Below are positions 1 through 7,316 of a stretch of 13,728 nt of DNA, one piece after another. The stretch covers positions 1 to 13,728 of the forward strand of contig CBDUXP010000086.1 of assembly GCA_965371225.1 (NCBI GenBank), written 5' to 3'. The notes below the pieces were generated by a model that was given only the letters and a program-made list of their open reading frames with translations, was not told where the DNA came from and ran no database searches. Origin of the DNA: CBDUXP01 sp965371225 [NCBI: uncultured bacterium] (GTDB lineage Bacteria > Abyssobacteria > SURF-5 > CBDUXP01). The position numbers and the translations under genes are program-made. Numbering within the stretch: the stretch's first letter is position 1; every line of letters starts with the position of its first letter.

Positions 1-20
1 CAAGGGCGGGTCGCGGAAGA

Positions 21-42
21 GGGCGGACACGCAGGTCCGCCC
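21..42. repeat. Perfect palindromic intergenic repeat (REP-like)
   Basis: GGGCGGAC (21-28) and GTCCGCCC (35-42) are perfect 8-bp inverted arms around the 6-nt loop ACGCAG. The unit lies downstream of the cyclase-ATPase gene, which reads leftward to a stop at 132, so it could act as a transcript-end hairpin, although no T-run follows on that strand. From memory, GTAGGGGCGGAC...GTCCGCCC units are scattered between genes in several uncultured phyla, so a dispersed repeat is the likelier reading. The copy number cannot be counted from one window. Confidence 0.6.
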
Positions 43-56
43 CTACGAAGAATCCT

Positions 57-131
57 CTTGGTGTCCTTGGTGTCTTGGTAGTTCGGTTGTCTTCTTCTCG
101 GCGTGCCTCGGCGTGCTTGGCGGCTTGGCGG
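57..131. repeat. Degenerate tandem repeat of a CTTGGCG-like 8-10 nt unit
   Basis: Units CTTGGTGTC, CTTGGTGT and CTTGGTAGT (57-82) are followed, after a short interruption, by CTCGGCGTGC, CTCGGCGTG, CTTGGCGG and CTTGGCGG (97-131). The last unit abuts the stop codon of the cyclase-ATPase gene at 132-134. On the minus strand this reads as CCGCCAAG/CACGCCGAG/ACACCAAG steps, a style of intergenic repeat common in MAGs of several phyla. There is no coding potential here. The function is unknown. Confidence 0.6.
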
Positions 132-3100
132 TTAACTCTGCTGTAACAATTCCGCCACGTGCTGCGCGCGGATGGGGGCGCCCATCTCCGTGAACAGCCG
201 GTGCGCCTCGCGCAGCTCCCGCTTCTGCGCCTCCGCGTCCCCCGTCACCCGCGCCAGCTCCGCAAGCTCCATACGAATGAAGGGCTCCTCCATCGCATAG
301 CCATGCTCGGCGATCAGCACCAACGCCTGCTGGAGGATGCTGCCAACCTGTTCGGCAGCCGCGGCACCGTCGGTGCGCAACAAGACTCTAGCTAAGGCCG
401 CAAGCGCACCGCATTCCTGGAGCGTGGCGCCTTGATCCTGCGCCAGGGCAAGCGCCTCTTCGGCAGTAGCGCGCGCGCGGTCGGGCTCGCCTGTTTCCAG
501 AAGCGCGCGTGCGAGCCACGCGAGGTAGTACGACTCCTTTTCCCGTCCGATGCCTCGCGTGCGGGAGAAATCCAGGGTCTGTTCCATAGCCGCCACTGTC
601 TCGGGCCAATCTTCAGCCGTGAGATATGCCAACCCCCGCCAGCCATAAGCCAGGACGCGGGAGAAGGGGCTCCCGATCTTCTCGGCAATCTCAACCGCCT
701 GGACCGCATGCGTTTGCGCCGTGGGCGCGTCACCCGTGTACCACCCGCCGGAGACCACATCGCCATAGGTCCAGCCCAACGGCTCCACGTCATGCTCGTG
801 TTCGCGCGCCAGCGGAATCGCCTCCTCCCAGATGCGCGCGGCCTCGCGAATACGGCCCAAGGGGGCGAGAAGCAATCCGCGAATACAGGTGTAAAAGGCA
901 TACGGACGGAAGCCGATCAGGTCGAAACCAAGTCTCTGGTCGATTCGGGTCAGCTCGAGGCCGCGCTCGGCATAGCGGAGGGCCTCCCGCAAGCGTCCAC
1001 TACAAAATAGCGAGTACACCACGGGAACAAAGGCTGCCGCCTGTACGCCGCGGTCCTGCGCACGCTCCGCAAGCTCCGCCCCTTCGACGTTCAAGGCCAC
1101 ATACGCCCGCACGTCGCCGGCGTGCCCGCGCGCGGCTGCGTAGACGGTATACAAGAACGCCAAGGGCCCGAACGCCTCCGCCTGCTCCGCGAGCGCCTTA
1201 CCCTCGGCGAAGAGCTCGGCCGCCAGCGATTCCGACATGCCCGCGCGCCAGCCGAAGTTCACCATCTGGATACACGCCTCGATGCGCAACGCGAGAGAGT
1301 CGCCGGAGGCCGGTACGGCTTCGAGCAGCGCACCGACTCGGCGCCAATGGCGGAAGGCTTCAGCCGTGTCCGTCGGACCGATCCAGCGGGCGGCGCGGCG
1401 ATGCCACGTGGCGGCGGGGAGGTTGTCGCCGGCGACTTCGTAGTGATGGGCAATGACGGCGGCGCGTTCGTCCAGATTGTCGGGGTAGACCACTTCGATG
1501 GCCTCCGCCACGGCGCCGTGGGTACGGGTCCGCCGGTCGGTGAGTTGGGAGTGGTACGCCACCTCCTGTGTGAGCGCGTGCTTGAACGTGTATTCAACCT
1601 CCGGGAACACGGCACTCTTAAAGAGGAACTCCGCTCCCACCAATGCCTGCAACGCCGCGCCCAGTTCGTCCCGTGTCCGCTGCGCCACCCGGCCGAGCAC
1701 GGCCCCCCCGAAGGCCCGCCCGATCACTGCGGCCGTCTGCAATACCTGCTTCTCCCCTTCTGGCAGGCGGTCGATCCGCGCGTCGAGCACCGCCTGCACG
1801 CTGGCCGGGATCGTCAGTTCCTCGATCGGCCGCATAAGCGTGTACGACCCCCGCTTGCCCGCCAACCCGCCGTGTTCGGCCAAGTCCTGCACCGCCTCTT
1901 CGATAAAGAACGGATTGCCTCCGGTCCCCTCCCGAAGCAACTGCGGCACCCCGTTGAGCGACGGGTCCTGCCCCACCAGATCGTCCACGAGTTCGCCCGT
2001 CGCCAGCGCATCCAACGGCGCCAAGGCCAGTTGTTGGTATGTGGTCTGATGCATCCACTCGGCCTCGAACTCGGGCCGGAAGCTCACCAGCAATACCGCA
2101 TGCGCCCCCGGCACCGCCTCCACGAACGCCTCCACGAACCCCAGGCTCGCCGCATCGAACCAGTGCAGGTCCTCGAACAGGAACAGGAGCGGCCCCGCGC
2201 TCCGCCGCGTCAGTTCCTGGCAGAGCCCGAATACCCGTTGCTGGCGGGCCTCCGGGTCCATCCGCGGTGCCGGCCGCTCCGGGTCCCCTACGGCCAGGAA
2301 CTCGTACAGCACCGGCAAGACCTCGTCGTACCGCCGGTCGAAGGGCAAAATTGCGTCCCGCACCTTCCGCCGTGCTATCTCGGGCGAGTCCCCCTCGTGA
2401 ATGCCGAAGTACCCGCGCAGGAACTCCAGCGCCGGCAGGAACGGCACGTCCTTGCCATGCGCCACCCCGTGGCCCTCCAGCACCTGCATCCCATCGGCCC
2501 GGCATTGCTCGACGAACTCGTAACACAAGCGGCTCTTGCCCGTGCCCGCCAGCGCCACCACGCCGACGATCCCGCCGTCCCCCTGCCGCGCGCGCGCCAG
2601 GGCGGCGCGGAGGCTCTGCATCTCCGCATCGCGCCCCACGAATTTGCTCAGCCCCCGCGCCTGCGCCACATCCATATGCGTCCGCGCCGCGCCGACCCCG
2701 CGCAGCTCGAACACGTGCAGCGGCTCCTGCACCCCCTTGATCGCCTGCGCCCCCAGGTCCGACAGCTCGAAGAACCCCTCGACCAAATGTGCCGTGTGTT
2801 CGCTCAGGAACGCGGTGCCCGGGTCCGCGGCAACCTCCATCCGCTGCGCCAGGCCGACGGTGTGACCCAGCGCGGTGTACTCCATCGTGAGATCATCCCC
2901 GATCCCCCCCACCACCACCTCGCCCGAGTTCAGCCCCAGCCGCACCGCAAACTCCAACCCCCGCTGGCGGCGCAGGCGGCCCGCGTAGCGCTTCACGTCT
3001 TCCTGGAGTTGCAGCGCCGCATAGCACGCCCGCTGGGCGTGGTCCTCGTGCGCGATGGGCGCGCCGAACAGCGCCATGATCCCGTCGCCCGTGAACTGCG

Positions 3101-3482
3101 TCACGGTCCCCTCGTACCGGTGCACGCCGTCGGACAGTACGTGGAAGAAGCCATCCATGATCGTGCGCCAGTCCTCCGGGTCTACCTGCTCCTGCAGGTC
3201 CATCGACCCGCGCACGTCGGCGAACAGCACCGTCACCTGCTTGCGCTCTCCCTCGAGCTGCTGCCGCCCCGCCAGGATCTTCTCGCGCAGGTGCGGCGGG
3301 GTGTACGCCTCCGGCGAAGGAACCGGCGCCGCAGTCAGCGCCTGGCCACACCGGTTGCAGAACTGTGCGCCGGCAGGATTGCGTGTCCCGCAGGCCTCAC
3401 ATGCCAGCGCGAGTTGAGCGCCGCACTGGTTACAGAATACGGACCCTTCAATAACGTCCGCTTTGCAGTCTGGACACCTCAT
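132..3482 (-). CDS. Multidomain class III nucleotide cyclase / AAA-type ATPase / TPR signalling protein
   Basis: About 1116 residues. Two zinc ribbons open the protein (C3xxC6...C17xxC20 and C28xxC31...C42xxC45). A class III cyclase domain follows (about 78-260), with metal-binding aspartates at D89 (LFADVRGS) and D133 (FTGDGIMALFG). Next comes a KFVGRD-type AAA/NACHT-like ATPase (about 280-550), with a P-loop AGTGKS around K316-S317 and a Walker B LFEDLHW around E437-D438. A long alpha-helical, TPR-like tail runs from about 690 to the end. In the cyclase, the usual base-selecting Lys is Gln129, its partner is Thr203, and the transition-state Asn is Gly210, with Arg214 kept, so cyclase activity is uncertain. 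The start is set at 3482 because AGGAGG sits 5 nt upstream. An ATG at 3497 is also open but has a poorer site. Proteins of this layout are probably cytosolic regulators; the ligand and output are unknown. Confidence 0.9.
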   Translation of the reverse strand: MRCPDCKADVIEGSVFCNQCGAQLALACEACGTRNPAGAQFCNRCGQALTAAPVPSPEAYTPPHLREKILAGRQQLEGERKQVTVLFADVRGSMDLQEQVDPEDWRTIMDGFFHVLSDGVHRYEGTVTQFTGDGIMALFGAPIAHEDHAQRACYAALQLQEDVKRYAGRLRRQRGLEFAVRLGLNSGEVVVGGIGDDLTMEYTALGHTVGLAQRMEVAADPGTAFLSEHTAHLVEGFFELSDLGAQAIKGVQEPLHVFELRGVGAARTHMDVAQARGLSKFVGRDAEMQSLRAALARARQGDGGIVGVVALAGTGKSRLCYEFVEQCRADGMQVLEGHGVAHGKDVPFLPALEFLRGYFGIHEGDSPEIARRKVRDAILPFDRRYDEVLPVLYEFLAVGDPERPAPRMDPEARQQRVFGLCQELTRRSAGPLLFLFEDLHWFDAASLGFVEAFVEAVPGAHAVLLVSFRPEFEAEWMHQTTYQQLALAPLDALATGELVDDLVGQDPSLNGVPQLLREGTGGNPFFIEEAVQDLAEHGGLAGKRGSYTLMRPIEELTIPASVQAVLDARIDRLPEGEKQVLQTAAVIGRAFGGAVLGRVAQRTRDELGAALQALVGAEFLFKSAVFPEVEYTFKHALTQEVAYHSQLTDRRTRTHGAVAEAIEVVYPDNLDERAAVIAHHYEVAGDNLPAATWHRRAARWIGPTDTAEAFRHWRRVGALLEAVPASGDSLALRIEACIQMVNFGWRAGMSESLAAELFAEGKALAEQAEAFGPLAFLYTVYAAARGHAGDVRAYVALNVEGAELAERAQDRGVQAAAFVPVVYSLFCSGRLREALRYAERGLELTRIDQRLGFDLIGFRPYAFYTCIRGLLLAPLGRIREAARIWEEAIPLAREHEHDVEPLGWTYGDVVSGGWYTGDAPTAQTHAVQAVEIAEKIGSPFSRVLAYGWRGLAYLTAEDWPETVAAMEQTLDFSRTRGIGREKESYYLAWLARALLETGEPDRARATAEEALALAQDQGATLQECGALAALARVLLRTDGAAAAEQVGSILQQALVLIAEHGYAMEEPFIRMELAELARVTGDAEAQKRELREAHRLFTEMGAPIRAQHVAELLQQS

Positions 3483-3487
3483 AACTT

Positions 3488-3493
3488 CCTCCT
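3488..3493 (-). promoter_or_regulatory. Shine-Dalgarno site deciding the cyclase-ATPase start
   Basis: On the minus strand AGGAGG is followed by AAGTT and then the ATG at 3482-3480. This near-ideal site lies inside the five extra codons that an upstream ATG (3497) would add, so the inner ATG is the better start. The first zinc-ribbon cysteine is then residue 3. Confidence 0.75.
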
Positions 3494-3568
3494 GCATGCG
3501 CCCCCCGGAGGAAGGGCTCCAGCTAACGGGCCTCTACTGACACCGGCCTGTAAACAGAGTTTCAGGTG

Positions 3569-3596
3569 ATTATATCTTTTCCTATGCAGAACACAA
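3569..3596 (-). promoter_or_regulatory. Candidate sigma-70-type promoter for the cyclase-ATPase gene
   Basis: On the minus strand a perfect TATAAT (3574-3569) lies 16 bp after TTGTGT (3596-3591), which keeps the TTG of the -35 consensus. Transcription would start near 3562, giving a leader of about 80 nt before the chosen ATG. The short AT-rich patch stands out against GC-rich surroundings. The -35 is weak, so the call is moderate. Confidence 0.5.
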
Positions 3597-3597
3597 G

Positions 3598-3649
3598 AGC
3601 CGCGGCATCCACGGGCCAGGCATGGTGCGCGCCGGACCGCGCCGCAGCT
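3598..3649 (-). terminator. Possible terminator downstream of tadA
   Basis: On the minus strand AGCTGCGGC (3649-3641) can pair with GCCGCGGCT (3606-3598) through nine pairs including one T-G wobble. The 34-nt loop may itself fold. A partly T-rich tail (CTTGTGTTCT) follows. The T-run is interrupted and the loop long, so this is a weak candidate. It ends at the -35 region of the next gene's promoter. Apart from this hairpin and that promoter, I see nothing in the 3483-3738 gap. Confidence 0.3.
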
Positions 3650-3738
3650 GAGCCGTTACACCACCAACTCCGTCGTGACGGCGGTCGTGGCTTCGGTCAG
3701 CTCGTGGCGACGCCCGAAGATGTCCCACGCAGCGCGCG

Positions 3739-4215
3739 CTAGTTCAACTGGCGGCGGCGTTCCTGGAAGAATTCGCGGAGCAGCTCGCCGCACTCGTCCG
3801 CGTGGATGCCACCGATGAGTTCGGGCCGGTGGTTCAAGCGGTCGTCGGCGAGCACGTTGTACAGCGAACCGGCGGCGCCGGCCTTGGGATCGAACGCGCC
3901 GAAGACCACGACGGGAATGCGCGCGTGCACGATAGCGCCGGCGCACATGGTGCACGGTTCGAGGGTGACGTACAGGCGCGTGCCCTCCAGCCGCCACGAT
4001 CCCAACGCCGTCGCGGCCTGCGTGATGGCGATCATCTCGGCGTGCGCGGTGGGGTCCTGCAGGGTCTCGCGCTGATTGTGCGCCTGGCCGAGCAGCGCGC
4101 CATCGGGCCCGAGCACCACGGCCCCTACCGGGACTTCCTCCTGCTCCAGGGCGCGGCGCGCCACCCGCAAGGCCAATTCCATGCCGCGCGCGTGCGGCTT
4201 TGACTCCATGTCCAC
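3739..4215 (-). CDS. tadA: tRNA adenosine(34) deaminase TadA
   Basis: This 158-residue zinc deaminase converts A34 to inosine in the wobble position of tRNA-Arg(ACG), allowing one tRNA to read CGU, CGC and CGA; it acts in the cytosol. The deaminase signature is intact. H58-A59-E60 supplies a zinc ligand and the catalytic proton shuttle, and P87-C88-T89-M90-C91 supplies the other two zinc ligands. VPVGAVV near residues 28-34 and the N-terminal [13 protein letters not shown] helix are typical of TadA. The length matches the family (about 150-170). The start is a GTG with GGAGGAG 9 nt upstream on the minus strand; an ATG two codons in is further from that site. The gene lies between a strong upstream terminator (4295-4344) and a possible downstream one, so it is probably its own unit. 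Confidence 0.96.
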   Translation of the reverse strand: MDMESKPHARGMELALRVARRALEQEEVPVGAVVLGPDGALLGQAHNQRETLQDPTAHAEMIAITQAATALGSWRLEGTRLYVTLEPCTMCAGAIVHARIPVVVFGAFDPKAGAAGSLYNVLADDRLNHRPELIGGIHADECGELLREFFQERRRQLN

Positions 4216-4294
4216 GTGTCCGGACTCCTCCGCGCGACGGCGGCGCCCCTACCATACACGTCGAGCCGCGCGCGGTGCCGACGCACGGGCCCCT

Positions 4295-4344
4295 AAAAGC
4301 AGAGCAGCCGGAGACGGCCCGTATGCGTCCCGGCTGCTCCGCTT
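4295..4344 (-). terminator. Rho-independent terminator of the Fn3 protein gene
   Basis: On the minus strand AAGCGGAGCAGCCGG (4344-4330) pairs with CCGGCTGCTCTGCTT (4311-4297): 14 of 15 positions pair, with one mismatch, around an 18-nt loop. TTTT (4298-4295) follows on the same strand and overlaps the last two bases of the second arm. It lies 22 bp past the Fn3 gene stop and before the tadA start, so it should separate the two transcripts. Confidence 0.8.
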
Positions 4345-4365
4345 CTCGCAGGCAGGGTGGCTCGG

Positions 4366-5514
4366 TTATTCCATGAAGAGCGTCAAGCCGGCGGCGTGGT
4401 GGATCTGGATCTCCAGGTACCCGCCGGCCATGTCGAGCTGTTGTTCCACCAGCCGCTCGGACACCAGCCAGCCATCACCGACGGTCGCGGGCTGCCAGCC
4501 GATCGCAGGATCGTCGTGGTAGCGCAGCACGCGGAAGGCCTGGTAGGTGTTCAGCGCATCCCAACTGAGCGGCAAGCGCACGGTCACCGGCGCCCCGTAA
4601 AACTGTATCTGGTCCAGAAACGCGATAGGACGAAGCTCGACGGCGCCCGGAGCGGGGGGCAGCGCCTCGGGCGCTCCGAGGGCGATCCACTGCGTTTCGC
4701 TGGCCGGATATTGCACCTGGATACCGTCCGCGGTCAGGAGGAACTCCCCCGTGTCCAACTCGGTCAGGGTGGCCGGCGGCGCCGCAGCGTCTGCCGCGGC
4801 ATGCATGGCTTCGGTCTCCACGCGAAACTGGAACTGGGCCGTGGCCATCCCGTTGCCGTTCGCGTCGCTGCCGTCGAGGCCGACCTGGACCGTCGCGTCG
4901 AACGGTAACGGCTCGGCCGGCACGAAGCGCACGACCAGGTCCGTGCTCTCGTCCGGGGACAGGGCGTGCACGGAGGTGGTGCCCGCGACGGGCAGCCCAT
5001 CGGCCAAGACCATCATGCCCAGACTCGCCGCGTCCACGCCGCTCTCGTCCCAAAGGCGGGCGTAGATGCCGGAGTCCATGGGCACGCGGCGGCCGTAGTC
5101 GCTGCCATCGTCACCGGGCACACCCTGGCCGTCGAATGGCGCCGCACTGAGCACCACGGGCGGCTCGGTATCGACGGCGATGAGGATGCCCGTGGATGCG
5201 GCGGCGCGTGTACTCTCGCGGCCTTCGGCATCGACGGCTGACACGGCGTAAAAATACATCTGCCCATCGGTCACCGTGGCGTCGGCATAGGTCGGGCCGG
5301 GGACCGGGTCCGCGTTCAACCGGACGAAAGGCCTCTCGGGCGAAGCGCTACGGTAGACGTGGTACCCGACGACGCTGGGGCTGGGGCTGGGCGACCAGGA
5401 GACGTACACCACGCCATCCACATCGGTCACCATGCCGGCGGCGGGCAGCGGGAGCCCTACGCACAGGAATATGGCGAGGACGGCGAGCAGTGTGCGGGCG
5501 GGTCGGTGCAGCAT
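4366..5514 (-). CDS. Secreted fibronectin type III / Ig-like domain protein of unknown function
   Basis: 382 residues from the chosen start. Residues 1-27 look like a Sec signal peptide: basic HRPAR, a hydrophobic LLAVLAIFLCVGL core, then LPLPAAG for signal peptidase I. A fibronectin type III fold follows (about 30-110: VYVSW, GYHVYRSAS, YFYAVSAVDAEGRES). After DTEPP, a bacterial Ig-like region runs from about 116 to 235, ending in a DANGNG turn. The C-terminal part (about 245-382) is beta-rich and not recognised. There is no lipobox, PEP-CTERM tail or other sorting signal, so it is probably periplasmic or released. An in-frame ATG 20 codons earlier (5574) exists, but starting at 5514 puts the signal peptide at the N terminus and has GGAG about 9 nt upstream. 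It is divergent from the polysaccharide operon across a 1-kb gap. A carbohydrate-binding or cell-surface role is only a guess. Confidence 0.85.
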   Translation of the reverse strand: MLHRPARTLLAVLAIFLCVGLPLPAAGMVTDVDGVVYVSWSPSPSPSVVGYHVYRSASPERPFVRLNADPVPGPTYADATVTDGQMYFYAVSAVDAEGRESTRAAASTGILIAVDTEPPVVLSAAPFDGQGVPGDDGSDYGRRVPMDSGIYARLWDESGVDAASLGMMVLADGLPVAGTTSVHALSPDESTDLVVRFVPAEPLPFDATVQVGLDGSDANGNGMATAQFQFRVETEAMHAAADAAAPPATLTELDTGEFLLTADGIQVQYPASETQWIALGAPEALPPAPGAVELRPIAFLDQIQFYGAPVTVRLPLSWDALNTYQAFRVLRYHDDPAIGWQPATVGDGWLVSERLVEQQLDMAGGYLEIQIHHAAGLTLFME

Positions 5515-5940
5515 TCGGGACATCTCCGTGATGCCTACCGGGAAGTGCATAAGAGTTGCCAAGACCGCCATCAACCTCTAACCTAGCTCGTAGTAATGGG
5601 TTACAATGCTCAAGGAGCCACCCATCCGCACCGACTGCCCCCGGGAAACACGGATTTGAAAGCATCTGGGGGCCGAGAACGTAATTTGCCGTTCCTGATA
5701 GGCACACCAGGGGACCAGCGGGCGCGGGGAAGTCATGAAACCGGCAGGGGAATACGGCAATAATTGCCTGGTAGCCTTAGCAGTTCTCTCCTATAGCCAC
5801 TGTATCTTGATTTTCTGGAGAATGCAAACCTGGAGAGGGCATCAGCGGCGTGAGGATTCGATCACTACGGGGGGTACGATCCCTTCATCGACTGTTAATG
5901 CCCCAGACTTGAGGCGATTTTCTCGTTGCGTTCGCCGTGT

Positions 5941-6001
5941 GTGATGTGCTAAATAAAACTATAATATTATATATCAGGCATTTTTAGAGAATATTTATCA
6001 C
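5941..6001. promoter_or_regulatory. AT-rich island with a 12-bp palindrome, possible promoter or protein-binding region
   Basis: About 60 bp is dominated by A and T in an otherwise GC-rich window. It contains the perfect palindrome TATAATATTATA (5960-5971), which gives a TATAAT on both strands. Imperfect inverted arms flank it: GTGAT...TAAATA at the left (5941-5955) and TATTTATCAC at the right (5992-6001). No good -35 hexamer sits at the right distance on either strand. It could be a melting-prone promoter, a site for an AT-binding silencer, or the trace of an inserted element. Confidence 0.4.
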
Positions 6002-6030
6002 GTTCCCATCGTAAGAAGCCTCAGTCTCGG

Positions 6031-6055
6031 AGCGCTCGCGAGAAATTCGAATTTC
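6031..6055. repeat. Cluster of perfect palindromes
   Basis: Three self-complementary words overlap or abut: AGCGCT (6031-6036), CTCGCGAG (6035-6042) and the 14-bp GAAATTCGAATTTC (6042-6055). The 14-mer is long enough to suggest a dimeric regulator's site. No regulator is known for it from this sequence alone. Confidence 0.4.
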
Positions 6056-6415
6056 GCCACCCAGATGATGGGGTTGTGAGCCGCATGACAGTTGCGCGCG
6101 TGATCGATAAACACAGGTCCCCACGCTCGGCCGTCGTTGGGCTCCGGTGCCTTCTTCGCCGCGACAGCCAAGCCACTAAATCTGGTGGCGAGGCGACCGC
6201 ACCAGGAGCCGCGCCGTCGCCCAGCGGCAGATTTCTCCGACGATGAAACGTGCGCGTCGGTACCGATCAGGCTCCGCAGCGGCCGCGTGGCGAGTGACCG
6301 GACGGGCTGGCACGGGGGCGGTGCCGCGGCGGCCCGGGTGGCTGGGCGATGGGGATCCGCGCGGAGCCTCCCCGCCTTCATTGCCGGTGTACACTGCCGA
6401 TAACAAGGGGGCGAC

Positions 6416-6440
6416 GCCACGGGAGCGAAAAGGCCGTGGC
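6416..6440 (+). other. Stable hairpin upstream of the exopolysaccharide operon
   Basis: GCCACGG (6416-6422) and CCGTGGC (6434-6440) are perfect 7-bp arms around an 11-nt loop (GAGCGAAAAGG). If transcription starts further upstream, this would be part of a structured leader. I could not match it to a known riboswitch. Confidence 0.35.
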
Positions 6441-6500
6441 CGCCGCGCTGGGGGGCCTAGGGGAGACTGCCGCAGGGGTGGTGTTCCGGGGGAGCCCGAT

Positions 6501-6520
6501 GGTATACCTCTAGAGATACC
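6501..6520. promoter_or_regulatory. Near-palindrome GGTAT...ATACC, candidate operator ahead of the export operon
   Basis: GGTAT (6501-6505) and ATACC (6516-6520) are 5-bp inverted arms around ACCTCTAGAG. The stretch also contains two complete palindromes, GGTATACC (6501-6508) and CTCTAGAG (6508-6515). It lies 55 bp before the GTG of the export gene, where an operator or the core promoter would be expected. TATACC could serve as a -10, but no matching -35 is seen. Confidence 0.35.
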
Positions 6521-6575
6521 GTAGGGTTTTGCCGCATCTCAGCCTGGAGCCGGGACGCAATCAGGGGGTGGAGTT

Positions 6576-7307
6576 GTGTTCAACGTAGTACGCACGGGCG
6601 GGCGCGCCCAGTCACTGGTCCGGGTCGTCGTCGGGCTCGTGGGCCTCACGCTAGTTTCCTGTCAATCGACTCGGCGGGGCCACACGCGGGCAGACTTCCC
6701 AGCGGTGCTGGAAGAGACCTACACCATCGGCGCACCGGACGAACTGACCATCGCGATCTTCCCGCAAAACGAACTGGACCAAGTGGTGCAGGTGCGGCCG
6801 GACGGCCAGATCACCATGAACCTCATCGGCGACGTCTTCGTCGAAGGGCTGACGCCCGAGGAAGTGGACGCGGTCCTGAGCCAGCGGTTGCGGGAGTATC
6901 TCAAGGGCGCCGAGGTGACGGTGACGGTCTCGGGGTTCGGGAGCAAGCACATTTACATCGTGGGCGAGGTGGCCGGTCCGGGACGATACTCCTACACCGG
7001 CAAGACGTCCGTGTTGGACGCGGTGATGACGGCCGGCAGCTTCACGCGGCGGGCGGACATTGGCCGGTTCATTCTCGTGCGGCCCAGCGAAACGAACCCC
7101 CAGGTCATTGACGTGGACTTCGCCGAAGTCGTGCGCAACGGCCGGGCGGAATACGACCTGTACTTGCAGCCCGGCGACCTGCTGTTCGTGCCGCCCAACG
7201 GCCTCGCGAGAGTCGGCTACAATCTCGAAGCGCTGCTCTTCCCCTTCCAGCCGCTCATCGGCCCGGCCGGGTTCGCCTTGGGGATCTACGCCGTCGCCAA
7301 CGATTAA
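6576..7307 (+). CDS. Polysaccharide export outer-membrane lipoprotein (Wza-like, SLBB domain)
   Basis: 243 residues. A signal peptide with lipobox LVSC places the lipidated cysteine at C29, so the mature protein should sit in the outer membrane or its inner leaflet. Residues about 46-120 form the polysaccharide export (PES) domain: YTIGAPDELTIAIF, VRPDGQITMNLIGDV, GLTPEEVDAVL. Residues about 123-205 form an SLBB repeat: IYIVGEVAGPGRYSY, TSVLDAVMTAGSF, LQPGDLLFVP. The C-terminus is hydrophobic. At 243 residues it has one SLBB and is shorter than E. coli Wza, matching the compact exporters at XrtA/PEP-CTERM-type loci. The start is a GTG with an AGGGGG stretch about 7 nt upstream. It is the first gene of a four-gene operon; the next starts 9 nt after its stop. 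By family knowledge it forms the exit channel for the polymer, coupled to the Wzz-like protein. Confidence 0.93.
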   Translation: MFNVVRTGGRAQSLVRVVVGLVGLTLVSCQSTRRGHTRADFPAVLEETYTIGAPDELTIAIFPQNELDQVVQVRPDGQITMNLIGDVFVEGLTPEEVDAVLSQRLREYLKGAEVTVTVSGFGSKHIYIVGEVAGPGRYSYTGKTSVLDAVMTAGSFTRRADIGRFILVRPSETNPQVIDVDFAEVVRNGRAEYDLYLQPGDLLFVPPNGLARVGYNLEALLFPFQPLIGPAGFALGIYAVAND

Positions 7308-7316
7308 CGGCCTGAC

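Larger units (their letters stand above)
5515..6575. other. 1-kb gap without a convincing gene, between divergent transcription units
   Basis: Short open frames here (for example 5735-5944 plus, 5998-6420 minus, 6243-6524 plus) lack ribosome-binding sites, recognisable motifs or protein-like composition. The middle (about 5740-6000) is visibly richer in A+T than the flanks. The stretch holds the AT island, the palindromes and the leader hairpins listed separately, and it must contain the promoters of both the Fn3 gene and the exopolysaccharide operon. I see no tRNA, SRP RNA or tmRNA. Confidence 0.6.

Noticed and set aside
1122-3569. Long plus-strand open frame opposite the cyclase-ATPase gene
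   Set aside because: Its translation is a His/Arg/Pro-rich antisense image with no domain motifs. The minus-strand frame has intact zinc ribbon, cyclase and P-loop signatures.
3656-4255. Minus-strand frame overlapping tadA and running past its stop
   Set aside because: It is Arg/Gly/His-rich frame-shadow sequence; tadA in the other frame has all catalytic motifs. The short tail beyond the tadA stop was considered but shows no family.
6308-6324. TGGCACG word resembling a sigma-54 -24 element upstream of the export operon
   Set aside because: The next GC at the -12 position is 12 bases after GG instead of 10, a spacing not expected to work.
5998-6420. Minus-strand 140-codon frame in the 1-kb gap
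   Set aside because: It lacks a Shine-Dalgarno site and protein-like composition, and crosses the palindromes. I could not link it to a transposase remnant or known family.
6400-6565. Possible c-di-GMP (GEMM) riboswitch
   Set aside because: Isolated words (GGGACGCAA, CCCGATGG) resemble it, but they are in the wrong order and the conserved CACGCACAGGGCAAACC-type segment is missing.
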